This document shows, in pieces, positions 63,111 to 64,000 of a stretch of 64,000 nucleotides of DNA. A program made the translations under genes and the position numbers. Under the pieces are notes generated by a model. It was not told the origin of the DNA and ran no database searches. It saw nothing but the letters and a program-made list of their open reading frames with translations. Numbering within the stretch: position 1 is the first letter of the stretch; each line of letters begins with the position of its first letter. The DNA comes from Rathayibacter sp. VKM Ac-2857 (GTDB lineage: Bacteria > Actinomycetota > Actinomycetes > Actinomycetales > Microbacteriaceae): assembly GCF_013205025.1 (NCBI RefSeq), contig NZ_JABMLE010000001.1:930001-994000 (forward strand). Reading direction: 5' to 3'.

Positions 63111-64000
63111 TTACGCGGCGGCGAGTGCGGCGGCCTTGTCGGCGCCCTCGTCCATCGTCGCGGCCAGGGTGATGAGCGGGTTGGCGGCGGCCTCGAGGAT
63201 CGCGCGGCCCTCCTCCACCTTGTTGCCGTCGAGGCGCACGACGAGCGGCTTGGTCGCCGAGTCGCCGAGGATCTCGAGGGCCTGCAGGATGCCGTTCGCG
63301 ACCGCGTCGCAGGCGGTGATGCCGCCGAAGACGTTGACGAAGACGCTCTTGACCTGCTCGTCGCCGAGGATCACGTCGAGGCCGTTCGCCATCACCTGGG
63401 CGGAGGCTCCGCCGCCGATGTCGAGGAAGTTGGCCGGCTTCACGCCGTTGTGCTTCTCGCCGGCGTAGGCGACGACGTCGAGCGTGGACATGACCAGCCC
63501 CGCGCCGTTGCCGATGATGCCGACCTCGCCGTCGAGCTTCACGTAGTTGAGGTCGTTCTCCTTGGCCTTGGCCTCGAGCGGGTCGGCCGCGTCCTTGTCC
63601 TCGAGCGCGGCGTGCTCGGGGTGGCGGAAGCCGGCGTTCTCGTCGAGCGAGACCTTGCCGTCGAGCGCGACGATGTCGCCCTCCTCGGTGAGCACGAGCG
63701 GGTTGACCTCGACGAGCGTCGCGTCCTCGCCGGTGTAGACGTCGTAGAGCTTCACGAGCACGGGGGCGACCTTGGCGATCAGCTCCTCCGGGAACTTCGC
63801 CGCGCGGGCGATCTCCTCGGCCTTGGCCCGGTCGATGCCCTGGCCGGGGACGACCTCGACGCGCGCGAGCGCCTCGGGGCGCTCGACGGCGAGCTGCTCG
63901 ATCTCCATGCCGCCCTCGTAGGAGGTGAGCGAGAGGTAGGAGCGGTTGGCCCGGTCGAGCAGCACCGAGAAGTAGAACTCGCGGTCGATGCGGGCACCGC
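63111..64000 (-). CDS. sucC: Succinyl-CoA ligase beta subunit (5' end outside the window)
   Basis: The C-terminal 296 residues are present; the N-terminal ATP-grasp part lies beyond the window. Seen are [19 protein letters not shown], the metal-binding [21 protein letters not shown] (quoted as [13 protein letters not shown]), [36 protein letters not shown] and [12 protein letters not shown]. It ends AALAAA with TAA at 63111. It is upstream of sucD in the same operon. Confidence 0.96.
   Translation of the reverse strand, partial: GARIDREFYFSVLLDRANRSYLSLTSYEGGMEIEQLAVERPEALARVEVVPGQGIDRAKAEEIARAAKFPEELIAKVAPVLVKLYDVYTGEDATLVEVNPLVLTEEGDIVALDGKVSLDENAGFRHPEHAALEDKDAADPLEAKAKENDLNYVKLDGEVGIIGNGAGLVMSTLDVVAYAGEKHNGVKPANFLDIGGGASAQVMANGLDVILGDEQVKSVFVNVFGGITACDAVANGILQALEILGDSATKPLVVRLDGNKVEEGRAILEAAANPLITLAATMDEGADKAAALAAA

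Overview
The window is very GC-rich, densely coded DNA from a high-GC actinobacterium. The gene content points to the family Microbacteriaceae (Rathayibacter, Clavibacter and Curtobacterium are plausible; the genus cannot be fixed from sequence alone). It has mycothiol synthase, a GlnR-type orphan regulator, an IspDF fusion, the NUDIX/phosphatase fusion beside ppk, a PstSCAB operon with 11-bp PHO-box repeats, SigK/RskA, DUF3072, a DUF6350 protein beside purNH, and many GTG/TTG starts with 4-bp GTGA/ATGA overlaps. It looks like a chromosome core segment with small accessory islets.

Layout. 0-5 kb: ispDF (cut by the window edge), an LpqE-like lipoprotein, the SenX3-RegX3 phosphate two-component system and divergent phoU. 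5-13 kb: gpmA, a methyltransferase, two CNNM/CorC-like proteins, a FUSC protein, ygfZ, a nitrobindin-like protein and two small membrane proteins. 13-22 kb: a nitrogen/phosphate block, glnR-mshD-ppk-mutT1-pstSCAB, with PHO boxes in front of ppk and pstS. 22-25 kb: the SigK/RskA anti-sigma operon. 25.3 kb: tRNA-Lys, followed by a small accessory islet with a broken HEPN-type gene. 27-34 kb: secreted and small proteins, then DUF445, galactose mutarotase, DeoR regulator, galT and galK (Leloir pathway). 34-42 kb: ybaK, alcohol dehydrogenase, the 5-oxoprolinase operon pxpABC, and one-carbon genes folD, glyA (behind a ZTP riboswitch) and purU. 42-54 kb: a sortase-anchored subtilase, an LLM oxidoreductase, icd, an ATL-type DNA repair protein, an asymmetric ABC exporter pair and a membrane-fused DDAH-like enzyme. 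55-64 kb: a palindrome array, purH-purN, a DUF6350 protein, a tandem TMEM175-like channel, a second LLM oxidoreductase and sucD-sucC (cut by the window edge).

The phosphate genes form a coherent regulon: sensor and regulator, PhoU, a Pst uptake operon and polyphosphate kinase. Two PHO boxes sit 49 bp upstream of a possible -10 hexamer. The one-carbon genes also fit together: glyA and folD build and interconvert folate one-carbon units, PurU releases formate, and PurN/PurH use 10-formyl-THF. The ZTP riboswitch at glyA senses the PurH substrate (ZMP) or its triphosphate when 10-formyl-THF is short.

The most unusual content is non-coding. A dispersed palindromic repeat (about 40 bp) occurs singly and as three near-identical 128-bp inverted pairs around a conserved core. 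A second, unrelated family forms a regular array of six 34-bp palindromes between purH and the DDAH gene, with spacing alternating exactly 83 and 131 bp. No cas genes, transposase, integrase or complete insertion sequence is visible.
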